Below, piece after piece: positions 16,848 to 25,611 of a stretch of 64,000 bases of DNA. The DNA is from Bordetella genomosp. 5 (lineage in GTDB: Bacteria > Pseudomonadota > Gammaproteobacteria > Burkholderiales > Burkholderiaceae_B): assembly GCF_002261475.1 (NCBI RefSeq), contig NZ_NEVN01000011.1, positions 62,001 to 126,000 of the forward strand, read 5' to 3'. The translations under genes and the position numbers were made by a program. Positions within the stretch are counted from its first letter, which is position 1. Every line of letters starts with the position of its first letter. Below the pieces are notes generated by a model. That model worked only from the letters and a program-made list of their open reading frames with translations. It was not told the origin of the DNA and did not search any database.

Positions 16848-18191
16848 CTACGACACGCCTGCGACCGGCGCGGGCGTTTCTTCCAGGCACAGCACGAAGC
16901 GCGTGCCGCGGCCGGGCTCCGATTGCGACGATTCCACGTGCAGCGTCCAGCCCTGCATGTCGCAGACGCGCTTGGCGATCGCGAGGCCCAGGCCGCGCGG
17001 CACCGCGCCGGCGCCGGCCTCGGCGGAGTCGCGCAGCCGCCCGCTGTAATAGCGCTGGAACACGAACGGGAGCTCGTCGGGCGCGATGCCGCGGCCATTG
17101 TCGGCCAGCACCAGCGCGCCTCGCACGTCGAGCGAGGCCACCAGTTCCGCCGGCGCCGCGTGCTCCAGCGCATTGCGCACCAGATTGCGTAGTACCGTGA
17201 GCAGCGCGTAGCGGTCGAGCATGCGCTCGACGCCGTCCGGGATGGCATTCACGAACTGCAGCCCCGCCTGCTCGGCGTTGACCTCGAAGCCTTGCCAGGC
17301 GTCGCGCATGCAGCGCGACAGATCGACGGACTCGGCGGCGCGAGGCTCGTCGCGGGCGAGCGCGCGTGCGCTCTCGAGCGATGCCGACACGCTGTCGACG
17401 TGGTCCACGATGCGCTGCAAGCGCTTGCGGGACGCCGCCGGCAGGGTCTCGTCGAGCAACATCATCTCGCCGTCGGAGCGGATGCCCGCCAGCGGCGTGC
17501 GCACCTCATGGCTCAGATTGGCGGCAAACTCGCGCTCCCGGGCGATCGAACGGTCGACCTGATTCTGCACGCGATTGAAGGCCTCGATCAGGCGGCCCGC
17601 CTCGTCGTCGCGCTGCACGGCCAGGTCGGCCGACCCCGGCGCCCAGGTAGACAGCCGCTGGGTCAGGTCGAGCATGGGGCTCACCGCGATACCGGCCACG
17701 CGGCGCGACAGCCCATAGGCCAGCACCACGCAGATGGCGCCGATGCCCAGCACGAACAGACCGAAACTCTGCACGCGCTCCTCGTTGTCGGTGGCGTCGT
17801 ACAGTAAATAGAGTTTGCCCTGCTGATTGCCGACCGAGGCCACCATGACGTGCCAGGTCTCGGCGCCCGGCTCCAGCAGATGCAGGCCGTTGTCGAGGCC
17901 GCGCAGCGGCTCGGGCAGCACCGCATCGCTCTGGTTCGGCTCGATCAGCCACGCGCGCATCGAGCCACCGAGCTCGCGCGGGCCCTGCCGCGCGTCGGGC
18001 AGAAAATACTCGCCCGTGCGCAGATGCTGGGCCAGGCGCTCGGTTTCGGTGGTGAGGATGTCGTTGACCAGATCGTCTTCCATCTGGTCGAACGTGAGAT
18101 AGGACAGCAAGGCGAGGACGGTCACGAACACCGTGACCGTGCCGGTCAGCGCCCACACGACCCGCTGGGTCAACGCTCCGGAACGGCTCAT
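16848..18191 (-). CDS. sensor histidine kinase
   Basis: A 447-aa membrane sensor kinase. One transmembrane helix lies near residues 14-34 (VVWALTGTVTVFVTVLALLS), then a periplasmic sensor of about 120 residues. A second helix (FGLFVLGIGAICVVLAYGLS) leads into a HAMP linker. The H-box is FAANLSHEVRTPLAGI, the N-box LRNLVRNALEHA, and the ATP-lid motifs are VLADNGRGI and GLGLAIAKR. Start ATG 18191 lies 10 nt after the response-regulator stop, so the two form one operon. The signal is not evident. Confidence 0.93.
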   Translation of the reverse strand: MSRSGALTQRVVWALTGTVTVFVTVLALLSYLTFDQMEDDLVNDILTTETERLAQHLRTGEYFLPDARQGPRELGGSMRAWLIEPNQSDAVLPEPLRGLDNGLHLLEPGAETWHVMVASVGNQQGKLYLLYDATDNEERVQSFGLFVLGIGAICVVLAYGLSRRVAGIAVSPMLDLTQRLSTWAPGSADLAVQRDDEAGRLIEAFNRVQNQVDRSIAREREFAANLSHEVRTPLAGIRSDGEMMLLDETLPAASRKRLQRIVDHVDSVSASLESARALARDEPRAAESVDLSRCMRDAWQGFEVNAEQAGLQFVNAIPDGVERMLDRYALLTVLRNLVRNALEHAAPAELVASLDVRGALVLADNGRGIAPDELPFVFQRYYSGRLRDSAEAGAGAVPRGLGLAIAKRVCDMQGWTLHVESSQSEPGRGTRFVLCLEETPAPVAGVS

Positions 18192-18201
18192 GCCTCGATC
18201 C

Positions 18202-18900
18202 TCAGGCGGCCGGCGACACGAGGCGCCAGCCCGTGCCATGCACGGTCTCGATGCCGTCGAAACCGGCGTCCGCCAGCGCCCGGCGCAGCAGATGCATCTG
18301 GCTGCGCAAGGCATCGGAGGCGGGCGGCTCGTCGCCCCACAGCACCGACTCCATTTCTTCGCGCGACACCACCCGGCCCGGGTCGCGCAGCAGGGTCTCG
18401 AGGATCAGGGTGGACTTGCGCGCCAGATGCACCGGCGTGCCGGAAACGGTGACGTCGCGCGTGCGGGTATCGAGCGCGAGCGCGCCGCAGCTCAGCACGG
18501 CATCCACGACCGCGCCGCGGGCGCGCAGGATCAGCGCCTGCAGGCGCGCGTGCACCTCGGCCAGCGCGAAGGGCTTGGTCAGATAGTCGTCGGCACCATG
18601 GGCGAACCCGGCGAGCTTGTCGTCGAGCCCGTCGCGCGCCGTGAGGATGAGCACCGGCACCGGCAGGCGCCGCTCGATGCGCATCGCGTGCAGGACCGCA
18701 TGGCCGTCCAGGCCAGGCAGGCCCACGTCGAGCACCACGGCGTCGAAGCTGTGTTCTCCCAGCATGGCGAGCGCCGTGCGGCCGTCGTAGGCGGCATCGG
18801 GCATGAAGCCCTTGCCCTGCAGATACTCGTAGAGATTGCCCGCGATGGTGAGATCGTCTTCGACGATCAGCACGCGGTAGTTCGGGCCCGCTGGCGCCAT
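18202..18900 (-). CDS. OmpR/PhoB-family response regulator
   Basis: A 232-aa regulator. The receiver domain has the acidic pocket VEDD, phospho-acceptor Asp58 in VVLDVGLPGLDG and the Lys in DDYLTKPFAL. The C-terminal winged helix has LARKSTLILETLLRDPGRVV and LRRALADAGFDGIETVHGTG. It is the cognate partner of the kinase immediately downstream and starts 19 nt after the FAD-linked oxidase gene, so the three may share a transcript. Confidence 0.94.
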   Translation of the reverse strand: MAPAGPNYRVLIVEDDLTIAGNLYEYLQGKGFMPDAAYDGRTALAMLGEHSFDAVVLDVGLPGLDGHAVLHAMRIERRLPVPVLILTARDGLDDKLAGFAHGADDYLTKPFALAEVHARLQALILRARGAVVDAVLSCGALALDTRTRDVTVSGTPVHLARKSTLILETLLRDPGRVVSREEMESVLWGDEPPASDALRSQMHLLRRALADAGFDGIETVHGTGWRLVSPAA

Positions 18901-18919
18901 GATCCGCTCCTCGCCTGCG

Positions 18920-20341
18920 TCAGGCCGACGCCTGCAGCACCTTGCCCGGGTTCATCAGGCCATTGGGATCGAGCGCGTGCTTGATCCGCTTCATGAGATT
19001 GAGCTCGATCTCGCTCTTGTAGCGCGGCAGCTCGTCACGCTTGAGTTGCCCGACGCCGTGTTCGGCACTGATCGAGCCGGCGAAATCCATCACGCTGCGA
19101 TGCACGATGTCGTAGACGCCCGGCTGCAGCGCCAGCAGGTCGGCCTCGGTCTGGCCGGGCGCGCGCGCCACGTTGTAATGCAGATTGCCGTCGCCCAGAT
19201 GGCCGAAGATAACGTTGCGCACGCCCGGGAAACTCGCCTGCAGGGCCGCGTTGGTGGTGTGCACGAAACGCGCGATCGACGAGATCGGAATGGAAACGTC
19301 GTGCTTGACGGCCTTGCCGAGCTCCGCTTCGGCCAGCGGAATGCTTTCGCGCAGATGCCAGATGGCCTGGCTCTGCGCCAGATTGGCCGCGATCGCGGCA
19401 TCGGTCACCAGGCCGTCTTCGATGGCGGCGCCCAGCACGGCCTCGAAGCGCTCGCGCGCGTGCGTCTCGCTCTCGCTGTCGGAGAGCTCCAGCAACGCGA
19501 ACCAGGGCGAGCGCGTGGCATCGCCCTCGAACGGCAGGCGCTGCTGCGGAAACAGCTTGATCACGGCCTGCAGGCAATCGCCCGCCATCAGCTCGAAGCC
19601 CGTGAGCGACGCGCCAAAGCCGGCTCGGGCGCGCGACAGCAGCTCGACGGCGTCGTCAATGCTGTCGAGCGTCAGCAACGCGGTGCACGACGCGACGGGC
19701 AACGGAAAGAGTTTGAGCGTGGCCGCGGTGATGATGCCCAGCGTGCCCTCGCTGCCGACATACAGGTCGCGCAGGTCGTAGCCGGTGTTGTCCTTGCGCA
19801 GGCCGCGCAGTCCGTGCCAGACCTCGCCATCGGCGGTCACGACTTCGAGCCCGAGCACGAGCTCACGCGCATTGCCGTAGCGCAGCACCTGGGTGCCGCC
19901 GGCGTTGGTGGCGAGGTTGCCGCCGATGGTGCAGCTGCCTTCGGCCGCCAGACTGAGCGGAAACAGCCTGCCCGCCTGTTCGGCCGCCTCCTGCACGGCC
20001 TGCAGCACGCAGCCGGCCTCGACGGTCATGGTGTCGTTATCGGTATCGATGGCGCGCACCCGGTTGAGCCGGGCGGTGCTCACGATCACCGCATCGCCGC
20101 GGTCGTCGGGGGTGGCGCCGCCACACAGCCCCGTGTTGCCGCCCTGCGGCACGATCGGCGCGCCGTGCGCGAGGCAGGCCCGCACCACGGCGGCGACCTC
20201 GTCGGTGGAGCCCGGCCGTACCACCGCCAGTGCGCGGCCCCGGTAGCGGCGGCGCCAGTCCTGCTCATAGGGCTCGGCGTCGGCGCCGGTCAGGACGTGG
20301 CTCGGTCCCAGGAGGGACTGAAGATCGGTAAGCAGCGACAT
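18920..20341 (-). CDS. FAD-binding oxidase, D-2-hydroxyglutarate dehydrogenase-like
   Basis: A 473-aa soluble flavoprotein of the VAO/PCMH class. The FAD pyrophosphate loop is IVPQGGNTGLCGGATP near residue 62, with GGNLATNAGGTQVLRYGNAR and DLYVGSEGTLGIITAATLKL after it. The C-terminal FAD-oxidase domain carries the metal-site motifs GHLGDGNLHYN and SAEHGVG found in D-2-hydroxyglutarate and D-lactate dehydrogenases. It probably oxidises a D-2-hydroxy acid and passes electrons to ETF or quinone. GlcD-like glycolate oxidase is less likely, as no GlcE/GlcF genes are present. Confidence 0.88.
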   Translation of the reverse strand: MSLLTDLQSLLGPSHVLTGADAEPYEQDWRRRYRGRALAVVRPGSTDEVAAVVRACLAHGAPIVPQGGNTGLCGGATPDDRGDAVIVSTARLNRVRAIDTDNDTMTVEAGCVLQAVQEAAEQAGRLFPLSLAAEGSCTIGGNLATNAGGTQVLRYGNARELVLGLEVVTADGEVWHGLRGLRKDNTGYDLRDLYVGSEGTLGIITAATLKLFPLPVASCTALLTLDSIDDAVELLSRARAGFGASLTGFELMAGDCLQAVIKLFPQQRLPFEGDATRSPWFALLELSDSESETHARERFEAVLGAAIEDGLVTDAAIAANLAQSQAIWHLRESIPLAEAELGKAVKHDVSIPISSIARFVHTTNAALQASFPGVRNVIFGHLGDGNLHYNVARAPGQTEADLLALQPGVYDIVHRSVMDFAGSISAEHGVGQLKRDELPRYKSEIELNLMKRIKHALDPNGLMNPGKVLQASA

Positions 20342-20436
20342 GATGTTCAGCTCGCACGGAGCCGACGGCGAGAGACCGGTCGGCGGGTCCAGGAATGCGG
20401 CCTATTGTAGTGTCAGCGGCGCTGCGACACCGGGGT

Positions 20437-21096
20437 TCAACTGGCGGCCCGGTGGTCGCTCCAGTCGGTGATGCGATCGAGCCGCGAGCCGGTCAGGCCC
20501 GAGCAAAAGGCGGGCGAGGCGATGCGGTTGAGCAGAAAGGCGCGCTCGGGCACCGCCAGGCCGGGCATGTCGCCGATGGCCTGATAGGCGCGCCGCAGCG
20601 CGTCGCCGCGGGTCGTGCCGCAAACGACCAGATGGGCATCCGGCCGTCCGGACGCCACGCAGGCGCCGATCCGGACGTCGAGCGTGTGAGCGGAAATCGG
20701 CTCGAGCACGCCGGCGCCTTCGTCGGTGTCGTGTTGGAGTGCCGCCTCGAGCACGCGGAACATGCCGGTCGCGTCATCGAGCGAAAAGGCCACGGTGCCC
20801 AGCCCGCGCCAGCCACGGTCGCGGGCGATGCCGCAGGCCGCGGCACGGAGTGCCTGCTCGATGCCATAGGCCAGGCGCGGCGCGGGGCACTCGGCGATCA
20901 GCACGCGCGCCTCGCGCCACACGCTGCGCTCCCAGGGCCGGCCGGCCTGGGTGACGCGGGCGTCGGAATACACCTGGATGTCGAGCCGGCGTTCGAGCCC
21001 GGGCGCGGGCGCGGATTGGCCGTTGGATCCGCCCGGCGGGCGACGCCGGCGGCTCGCGCCGTGCGCGATATCGACCAATGACACGTTGGCACCCAT
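20437..21096 (-). CDS. truncated, degenerate biotin-carboxylase-like protein
   Basis: A 219-aa intact frame with a strong ribosome site (GGAGGTG). It aligns by eye with the second half of biotin carboxylase subunits. LDIQVYSDARVTQAGRPWER corresponds to EIQVLAD-HGN-VHL-ERDCS. RGWRGLGTVAFSLD corresponds to GYxGAGTVEFLLD, and RPDAHLVVCGTTRGDALRRA to DPLLAKLIVWGxxRxEAIxR. AFLLNRIASPAFCSG corresponds to NIPFLRxVLxHPAFRAG. The N-terminal ATP-grasp half is absent. Catalytic positions are lost: the QRRHQK segment and the EMNTRLQVEH metal/bicarbonate segment are replaced by WREAR and EAALQHDTDE. It cannot carboxylate biotin as it stands; a regulatory or unrelated role, or slow decay, is possible. It lies alone between the FAD oxidase and a 335-bp gap. 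Confidence 0.6.
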   Translation of the reverse strand: MGANVSLVDIAHGASRRRRPPGGSNGQSAPAPGLERRLDIQVYSDARVTQAGRPWERSVWREARVLIAECPAPRLAYGIEQALRAAACGIARDRGWRGLGTVAFSLDDATGMFRVLEAALQHDTDEGAGVLEPISAHTLDVRIGACVASGRPDAHLVVCGTTRGDALRRAYQAIGDMPGLAVPERAFLLNRIASPAFCSGLTGSRLDRITDWSDHRAAS

Positions 21097-21431
21097 GCGC
21101 CACCTCCATTCAAATTCACCTAAAGCGTATCACTTCTCGCGTGACACCTTTGGACACTTGCAAGAAGCGTGCCCGACGCCCCTATGGCGGCGCGTTCGGG
21201 CATCCGCACGTCAGGTTTTACGCGCATGCACCAGGATGCGGCATGGCATGGTGCTTGCTTTGCACCGGGTTCGCCCCCCCTTACGCCCCGTGGCATGACG
21301 TCGATGCGTCGCCGTATTTCACAAACGCGCCGTGCCCGAATCGGGGATAATCACGTTCATGTACACCGGAGCGCCCAGGAAAATGACGCAGTGGCGCCTG
21401 GTGACAACGCATACACCAAGGAATAACCCAC
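21097..21431. other. 335-bp divergent intergenic region
   Basis: This gap separates the biotin-carboxylase-like gene (minus) from the hexose-phosphate mutase gene (plus) and must contain both promoters. I find no convincing -35/-10 pair. GCACCA at about 21228 and TGGTGC at about 21249 could pair. An AAGGAA ribosome site precedes the GTG at 21432. No conserved small open frame is recognisable. Confidence 0.5.
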
Positions 21432-22823
21432 GTGTCCAGCAATCCGCAGTTCCCCGCCTCGGTCTATAAAGCCTACGACATCCGCGGTACGGTGCCCGAC
21501 CTGATCGACGAGCGTTTTGCCCGCGCCCTGGGTGGCGCACTGGCGGCACGCGCGCGCGCGGCTGGCATCGGCGCCCTCGTGGTCGGGCGCGACGGCCGGC
21601 TCAGCAGCGAGTCGCTCTCGACCGCGCTTCAGGAAGGCATTCTCGAGGGCGGCGTCGATACGCTGGACATCGGCCAGGTGCCGACCCCGCTGGTCTACTA
21701 CACGGCTTATGCCGAAAAGACCGGCTCGGGCGTGGCGATCACCGGCAGCCACAATCCGCCCAAGTACAACGGCTTCAAGATGATGATGGGCGGCAGCGCC
21801 CTGTATGGCGACGACGTACTCGCCCTGCGCGACGCGATGCACGCGCCCGAAGCCGTCCCGGCCGGCGGCCCCGGCAAGCGGCGCGTGCTCGACGTGGTGC
21901 CCGCCTACCTCGAACGCATCGTGTCCGACGTCAAGCTCGCCCGGCCCATGAAGATCGCGATCGACTGCGGCAACGGCGTGGCCGGCGCGATCGCCCCCGC
22001 CCTGTTCCGCGCGCTCGGCTGCGAGGTCACCGAGCTGTTCTGCGAGGTCGACGGCACCTTCCCGAACCACCATCCCGACCCCGCCGATCCGCATAACCTC
22101 GAAGACCTGATCCGCTGCCTGCGCGAGACCGACTGCGAAATCGGCCTGGCATTCGACGGTGACGGTGACCGTCTCGGCGTCGTCACGAAGTCCGGCCAGA
22201 TCATCTGGCCCGATCGCCAGCTGATTCTGTTCGCGCGCGACGTGCTCGAGCGCTGCCCCGGCGAAACCATCATTTACGACGTCAAGTGCAGCCGCCACGT
22301 AGGCCTGGCCATCGAAGCCGCCGGCGGCAAGCCGCTCATGTGGCAGACCGGTCATTCGCTCGTGAAGGCCAAGCTCGCCGAGACCGGCGCCCCGCTGGCA
22401 GGCGAAATGAGCGGCCACATCTTCTTCAAGGAGCGCTGGTTCGGCTTCGACGACGGCCTCTACACCGGCGCGCGTCTGCTGGAGATCGTCTCGCGCCACG
22501 CCAATCCGTCCGAACCCCTCGAGGCCCTGCCGCAAGCGGTCAGCACGCCCGAACTCAAGCTCGAGATGGAAGAAGGCGAACCGCACGCGCTGATCGCCCG
22601 CCTGCAACGCGAAGGCCAGTTCGACGGCGTCACCAACCTCGTCACCATCGATGGCGTTCGTGCCGAGTACCCCGACGGCTTCGGTCTGGCCCGGGCCTCG
22701 AACACCACGCCTGTGATCGTGCTGCGCTTCGAAGCCGAAAACGCCGAAGCGCTGGCCCGCATCCAGCACGACTTCCGTCAACAACTGCTCAAGCTCGCCC
22801 CGCACGCGCGCCTGCCCTACTGA
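21432..22823 (+). CDS. algC: phosphomannomutase / phosphoglucomutase
   Basis: A 463-aa alpha-D-phosphohexomutase of the AlgC type, interconverting hexose 1- and 6-phosphates for nucleotide-sugar supply. The four family loops are intact: phosphoserine loop AITGSHNPPKYNGFKM, metal loop AFDGDGDRLG, sugar loop GEMSGHIFFKERWFG, and phosphate loop RASNTTPVIVLRFE. The N-terminal KAYDIRG is the AlgC signature. Start is GTG 21432. It lies 16 bp before pgi, so the two form one operon feeding sugar phosphates, and it faces the glycan operon that would use them. Confidence 0.93.
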   Translation: MSSNPQFPASVYKAYDIRGTVPDLIDERFARALGGALAARARAAGIGALVVGRDGRLSSESLSTALQEGILEGGVDTLDIGQVPTPLVYYTAYAEKTGSGVAITGSHNPPKYNGFKMMMGGSALYGDDVLALRDAMHAPEAVPAGGPGKRRVLDVVPAYLERIVSDVKLARPMKIAIDCGNGVAGAIAPALFRALGCEVTELFCEVDGTFPNHHPDPADPHNLEDLIRCLRETDCEIGLAFDGDGDRLGVVTKSGQIIWPDRQLILFARDVLERCPGETIIYDVKCSRHVGLAIEAAGGKPLMWQTGHSLVKAKLAETGAPLAGEMSGHIFFKERWFGFDDGLYTGARLLEIVSRHANPSEPLEALPQAVSTPELKLEMEEGEPHALIARLQREGQFDGVTNLVTIDGVRAEYPDGFGLARASNTTPVIVLRFEAENAEALARIQHDFRQQLLKLAPHARLPY

Positions 22824-22839
22824 TCTTCATCCCGGCGCA

Positions 22840-24414
22840 ATGACTTCTTCACTTACCCAAGGGCCTGCCTGGGCCGCATACGTAGACACCGTCCAGTTGG
22901 CTCAGGTCCATGGAGAATCGTTGCGCGTGATCGAGGCCGGCGGCCTGCAGGTCGACCTGAGCGCGCAGCCTCAATCCGAGGCGCTCGACCAGGCCGGCCT
23001 TGCGCTGCTGGCCCAGCAGGACTTCACCCGCGCGCGCTCGGCATTGTTCGACGGCGGCCAGGCCAACTGGACCGAGCGCCGCGCGGCGTTGCACACCGCA
23101 TTGCGCGCGTCCGAGCCGCCGCCGTCCGTCGCCCGCGCCATCCTGGGCGAGCGCGAGCGCATGCGCGCCTTCGTGGCGCAACTCGACGCCACCCAGTCGT
23201 ACCGGCACGTGCTGCATCTCGGCATCGGCGGCAGCGATTGGGGTCCGCGCATGGTGCTGCGCGCCTTGCGGCACGGTGGCGTGAAGCGCGACATCCGCTT
23301 CGCCTCCAACGTCGATTCGCACGCGGTGGCGGATGCCATGACCGGTCTCGATCCCCATCAGACCCTGGTCATCATCGCCTCCAAGTCCTTCACCACCACC
23401 GAGCCGCTGGCCAACGCGGCCGTGGCCATGGACTGGCTGCGCGCAGCGGGCATCGAAGATCCGGTGCGCCAGGTCGTCGCGATTACCGCGAACACCGACG
23501 CCGCGCTGGACTTCGGCATCTCGCCCCAGCACGTGTTCCGGTTCTGGGACTGGGTCGGCGGCCGCTATTCCCTGTGGTCGGTGATCGGCCTGCCGATCGC
23601 ACTGGGCCTGGGCTGTGACACGTTCGATGCCTTGCTGGCCGGCGCCGCCGATATGGATCAGCACTTCGCCAACGCGGAGCTCTCGCAGAACGCCCCGGTG
23701 CAGATGGCGCTCGCGGGGCTGGCCAACCGCAGCGTGCGCGGCTTCGATTCCCTGGCCATTACGCCGTACGATTCGCGCCTGGAGCATCTGGTGCCGTGGG
23801 CACAGCAGCTCGAGATGGAATCGCTGGGCAAGGTCGCCACGGCCGACGGCAGCGCCGTGGGCGTGCCGACGGGCCCCGCCGTCTGGGGCATGACCGGCAC
23901 GGACTGTCAGCACACGTTCTTCCAGTGGCTGCACCAAGACAGCCTGGGCGCGCCGGTCGACTTCATCCTGAGCGCGCGTCCCGATCACGATTACGCTCAG
24001 CACCACCAGCTGCTGATCGCCAACTGCCTCGCGCAACGCGCGGCGCTGTTGCGCGGCAAGTCTTTCGAAGAGGCCTTGCGCGAGTCGCTCGAGGTCGAAC
24101 CCGATCCCGACAGGGCGGAACAACTGGCCCGGCACAAGGTGCATCCCGGCGGCCGGCCGTCGACGCTGATCGTGTTGCCCTGCCTCGATGCGCGCTCGCT
24201 CGGCGCCCTGCTCGCCCTGTACGAACACAAAGTGTTCACGCAAGGCGTGCTGTGGGGCATCAATCCCTTCGATCAATGGGGGGTGGAGTTCGGCAAGGCG
24301 CTGGCGCGCAACATCCTCGGTGATCTGAACGGCTCGAACGAGGGTTCCGACCAGGACCCCTCGACCCGGCACTGGATCGCCACGCTGGCGGGACCGGGCA
24401 CGCCTTCGTGCTGA
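22840..24414 (+). CDS. pgi: glucose-6-phosphate isomerase
   Basis: Pgi interconverts glucose 6-phosphate and fructose 6-phosphate. At 524 aa it is slightly shorter than the 549-aa E. coli enzyme, which is common in this group. Conserved segments include LHLGIGGSDWGPRMVL, IIASKSFTTTEPLANA, the His region DYAQHHQLLIANCLAQRAAL and signature 2 VLWGINPFDQWGVEFGK. Translation probably couples to algC upstream. It is convergent with the glycan operon. Confidence 0.97.
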   Translation: MTSSLTQGPAWAAYVDTVQLAQVHGESLRVIEAGGLQVDLSAQPQSEALDQAGLALLAQQDFTRARSALFDGGQANWTERRAALHTALRASEPPPSVARAILGERERMRAFVAQLDATQSYRHVLHLGIGGSDWGPRMVLRALRHGGVKRDIRFASNVDSHAVADAMTGLDPHQTLVIIASKSFTTTEPLANAAVAMDWLRAAGIEDPVRQVVAITANTDAALDFGISPQHVFRFWDWVGGRYSLWSVIGLPIALGLGCDTFDALLAGAADMDQHFANAELSQNAPVQMALAGLANRSVRGFDSLAITPYDSRLEHLVPWAQQLEMESLGKVATADGSAVGVPTGPAVWGMTGTDCQHTFFQWLHQDSLGAPVDFILSARPDHDYAQHHQLLIANCLAQRAALLRGKSFEEALRESLEVEPDPDRAEQLARHKVHPGGRPSTLIVLPCLDARSLGALLALYEHKVFTQGVLWGINPFDQWGVEFGKALARNILGDLNGSNEGSDQDPSTRHWIATLAGPGTPSC

Positions 24415-24449
24415 AGCGGGCCCCGGCCCGCGTCGAAGGCCGCGCAACG

Positions 24450-24471
24450 CGGCCCGGACGGGTCCGGGCCG
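24450..24471. other. stem-loop between convergent pgi and the glycan operon
   Basis: CGGCCCGGAC and GTCCGGGCCG form a perfect 10-bp stem with a GG loop, preceded by a second stem GGCCGCG-CAA-CGCGGCC. No T-run follows on either strand, so rho-dependent or structural termination is possible. Confidence 0.45.
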
Positions 24472-24480
24472 GCACCGCCC

Positions 24481-25611
24481 TCACGACTTCGCGATAAGAC
24501 GCGCGTAAATCTCGAGATGCCGGCGGCAGACGTCGGCGATCGAAAACTCGCGTTCGGCCAGACGCCGCCCGGCGGCACCGAGGGCCTGGCGCCGCGTGGG
24601 ATCCACCGCCAGGGCCGCGATGGCGCCGGCCAGCGCGGTGGCATTCTTGGGCGGCACCAGCAGGCCCGTTTCGCCGGGCTCGATGGCGTCGCGGCATCCC
24701 GGCACATCGGTCGTCACGACCGCACGACCGCAGGCGGCCGCCTCGATCAGCGACTTGGGCAGCCCTTCACGATACGAAGGCAACACGGCGATATGGCTCG
24801 CGGCATAGAGGTCGGCCACATCGCGGCGTTCGCCCAGCACCTCGACCAGACCCTCGTCCCGCCACCGCTGCAGTTCCTCCGGCGTGACCGACGCCGGATT
24901 GCCCGGATCGATACCGCCCGCCAGGCGCAGGCGCACCGGCAGGCCCTGTTCGCGCAGGAGGCGCGCGGCCTCCACGAACTCGAACACGCCCTTGTCGCGC
25001 AACAGGCGCGCGACCATCAGCGCCACCGCCGGTTCGGGGGGCTCCGGCTCGGCACGATACTCGGCCAGATCCACCCCTGAGCCACGAATCATTTCGACCT
25101 GGTCATCCCGCACCGCGCCGACCTTGCCGAGCAGTTCGCGATCGTTGGCGTTCTGGAACACGATCTTGCTGTTGCGGTGTCCGAGCGCGAGACGGTACAG
25201 CACGCTGACCACGCCACGCACCAGCGCGGCCTTGCCGCCGCGGGCCACGAACACGAAGCCCAGGCCGGAGATCGCCGCGACCATCGCCGGCACGCGCGCC
25301 AGCCGCGCCGCCAGCCCGCCGTAGAGCACCGGCTTGATCGTGACGAGGTGAACCAGATCGGGGCGCAGGCGCTTGAACAGGCGCACCAGCGCCATCAGCG
25401 TGCCCAGCTCCTGCAGCGGCTGCTTGCCGCTGCGCGTCATGGGAATCGCATGATGGGTGAGCCCCAGCGCCTGAATGTCGGCCACCGCGGGGCCGTCCAT
25501 CGTGGCCACATGCACGTCATAGCCTTCGGCCTGCGCGGCAAGCGCCAACGGCGCGCGGTGCGACATGAAGAAGGCGGGATTATTGACAACGAAAAGCAGC
25601 GTCTTGCTCAT
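24481..25611 (-). CDS. GT4-family glycosyltransferase (last gene of the glycan operon)
   Basis: A 376-aa GT-B enzyme. The N-terminus LLFVVNNPAFFMSHRAPLAL resembles the WbpT/BplE-like LPS transferases. It has an acceptor-side helix LVHLVTIKPVLYGGLAAR and the GT4 nucleotide-sugar motif region VLPSYREGLPKSLIEAAACG near residue 280, with the paired Glu residues of the EX7E type. It probably adds a HexNAc or 6-deoxy sugar to a lipid-linked acceptor; donor unknown. Its ATG overlaps the stop of the preceding glycosyltransferase (ATGA). Confidence 0.88.
   Translation of the reverse strand: MSKTLLFVVNNPAFFMSHRAPLALAAQAEGYDVHVATMDGPAVADIQALGLTHHAIPMTRSGKQPLQELGTLMALVRLFKRLRPDLVHLVTIKPVLYGGLAARLARVPAMVAAISGLGFVFVARGGKAALVRGVVSVLYRLALGHRNSKIVFQNANDRELLGKVGAVRDDQVEMIRGSGVDLAEYRAEPEPPEPAVALMVARLLRDKGVFEFVEAARLLREQGLPVRLRLAGGIDPGNPASVTPEELQRWRDEGLVEVLGERRDVADLYAASHIAVLPSYREGLPKSLIEAAACGRAVVTTDVPGCRDAIEPGETGLLVPPKNATALAGAIAALAVDPTRRQALGAAGRRLAEREFSIADVCRRHLEIYARLIAKS

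Noticed and set aside
16727-17248. N-terminal extension of the GntR regulator by about 170 residues
   Set aside because: It is antisense-frame reading of the kinase gene and would separate the helix-turn-helix from the N-terminus.
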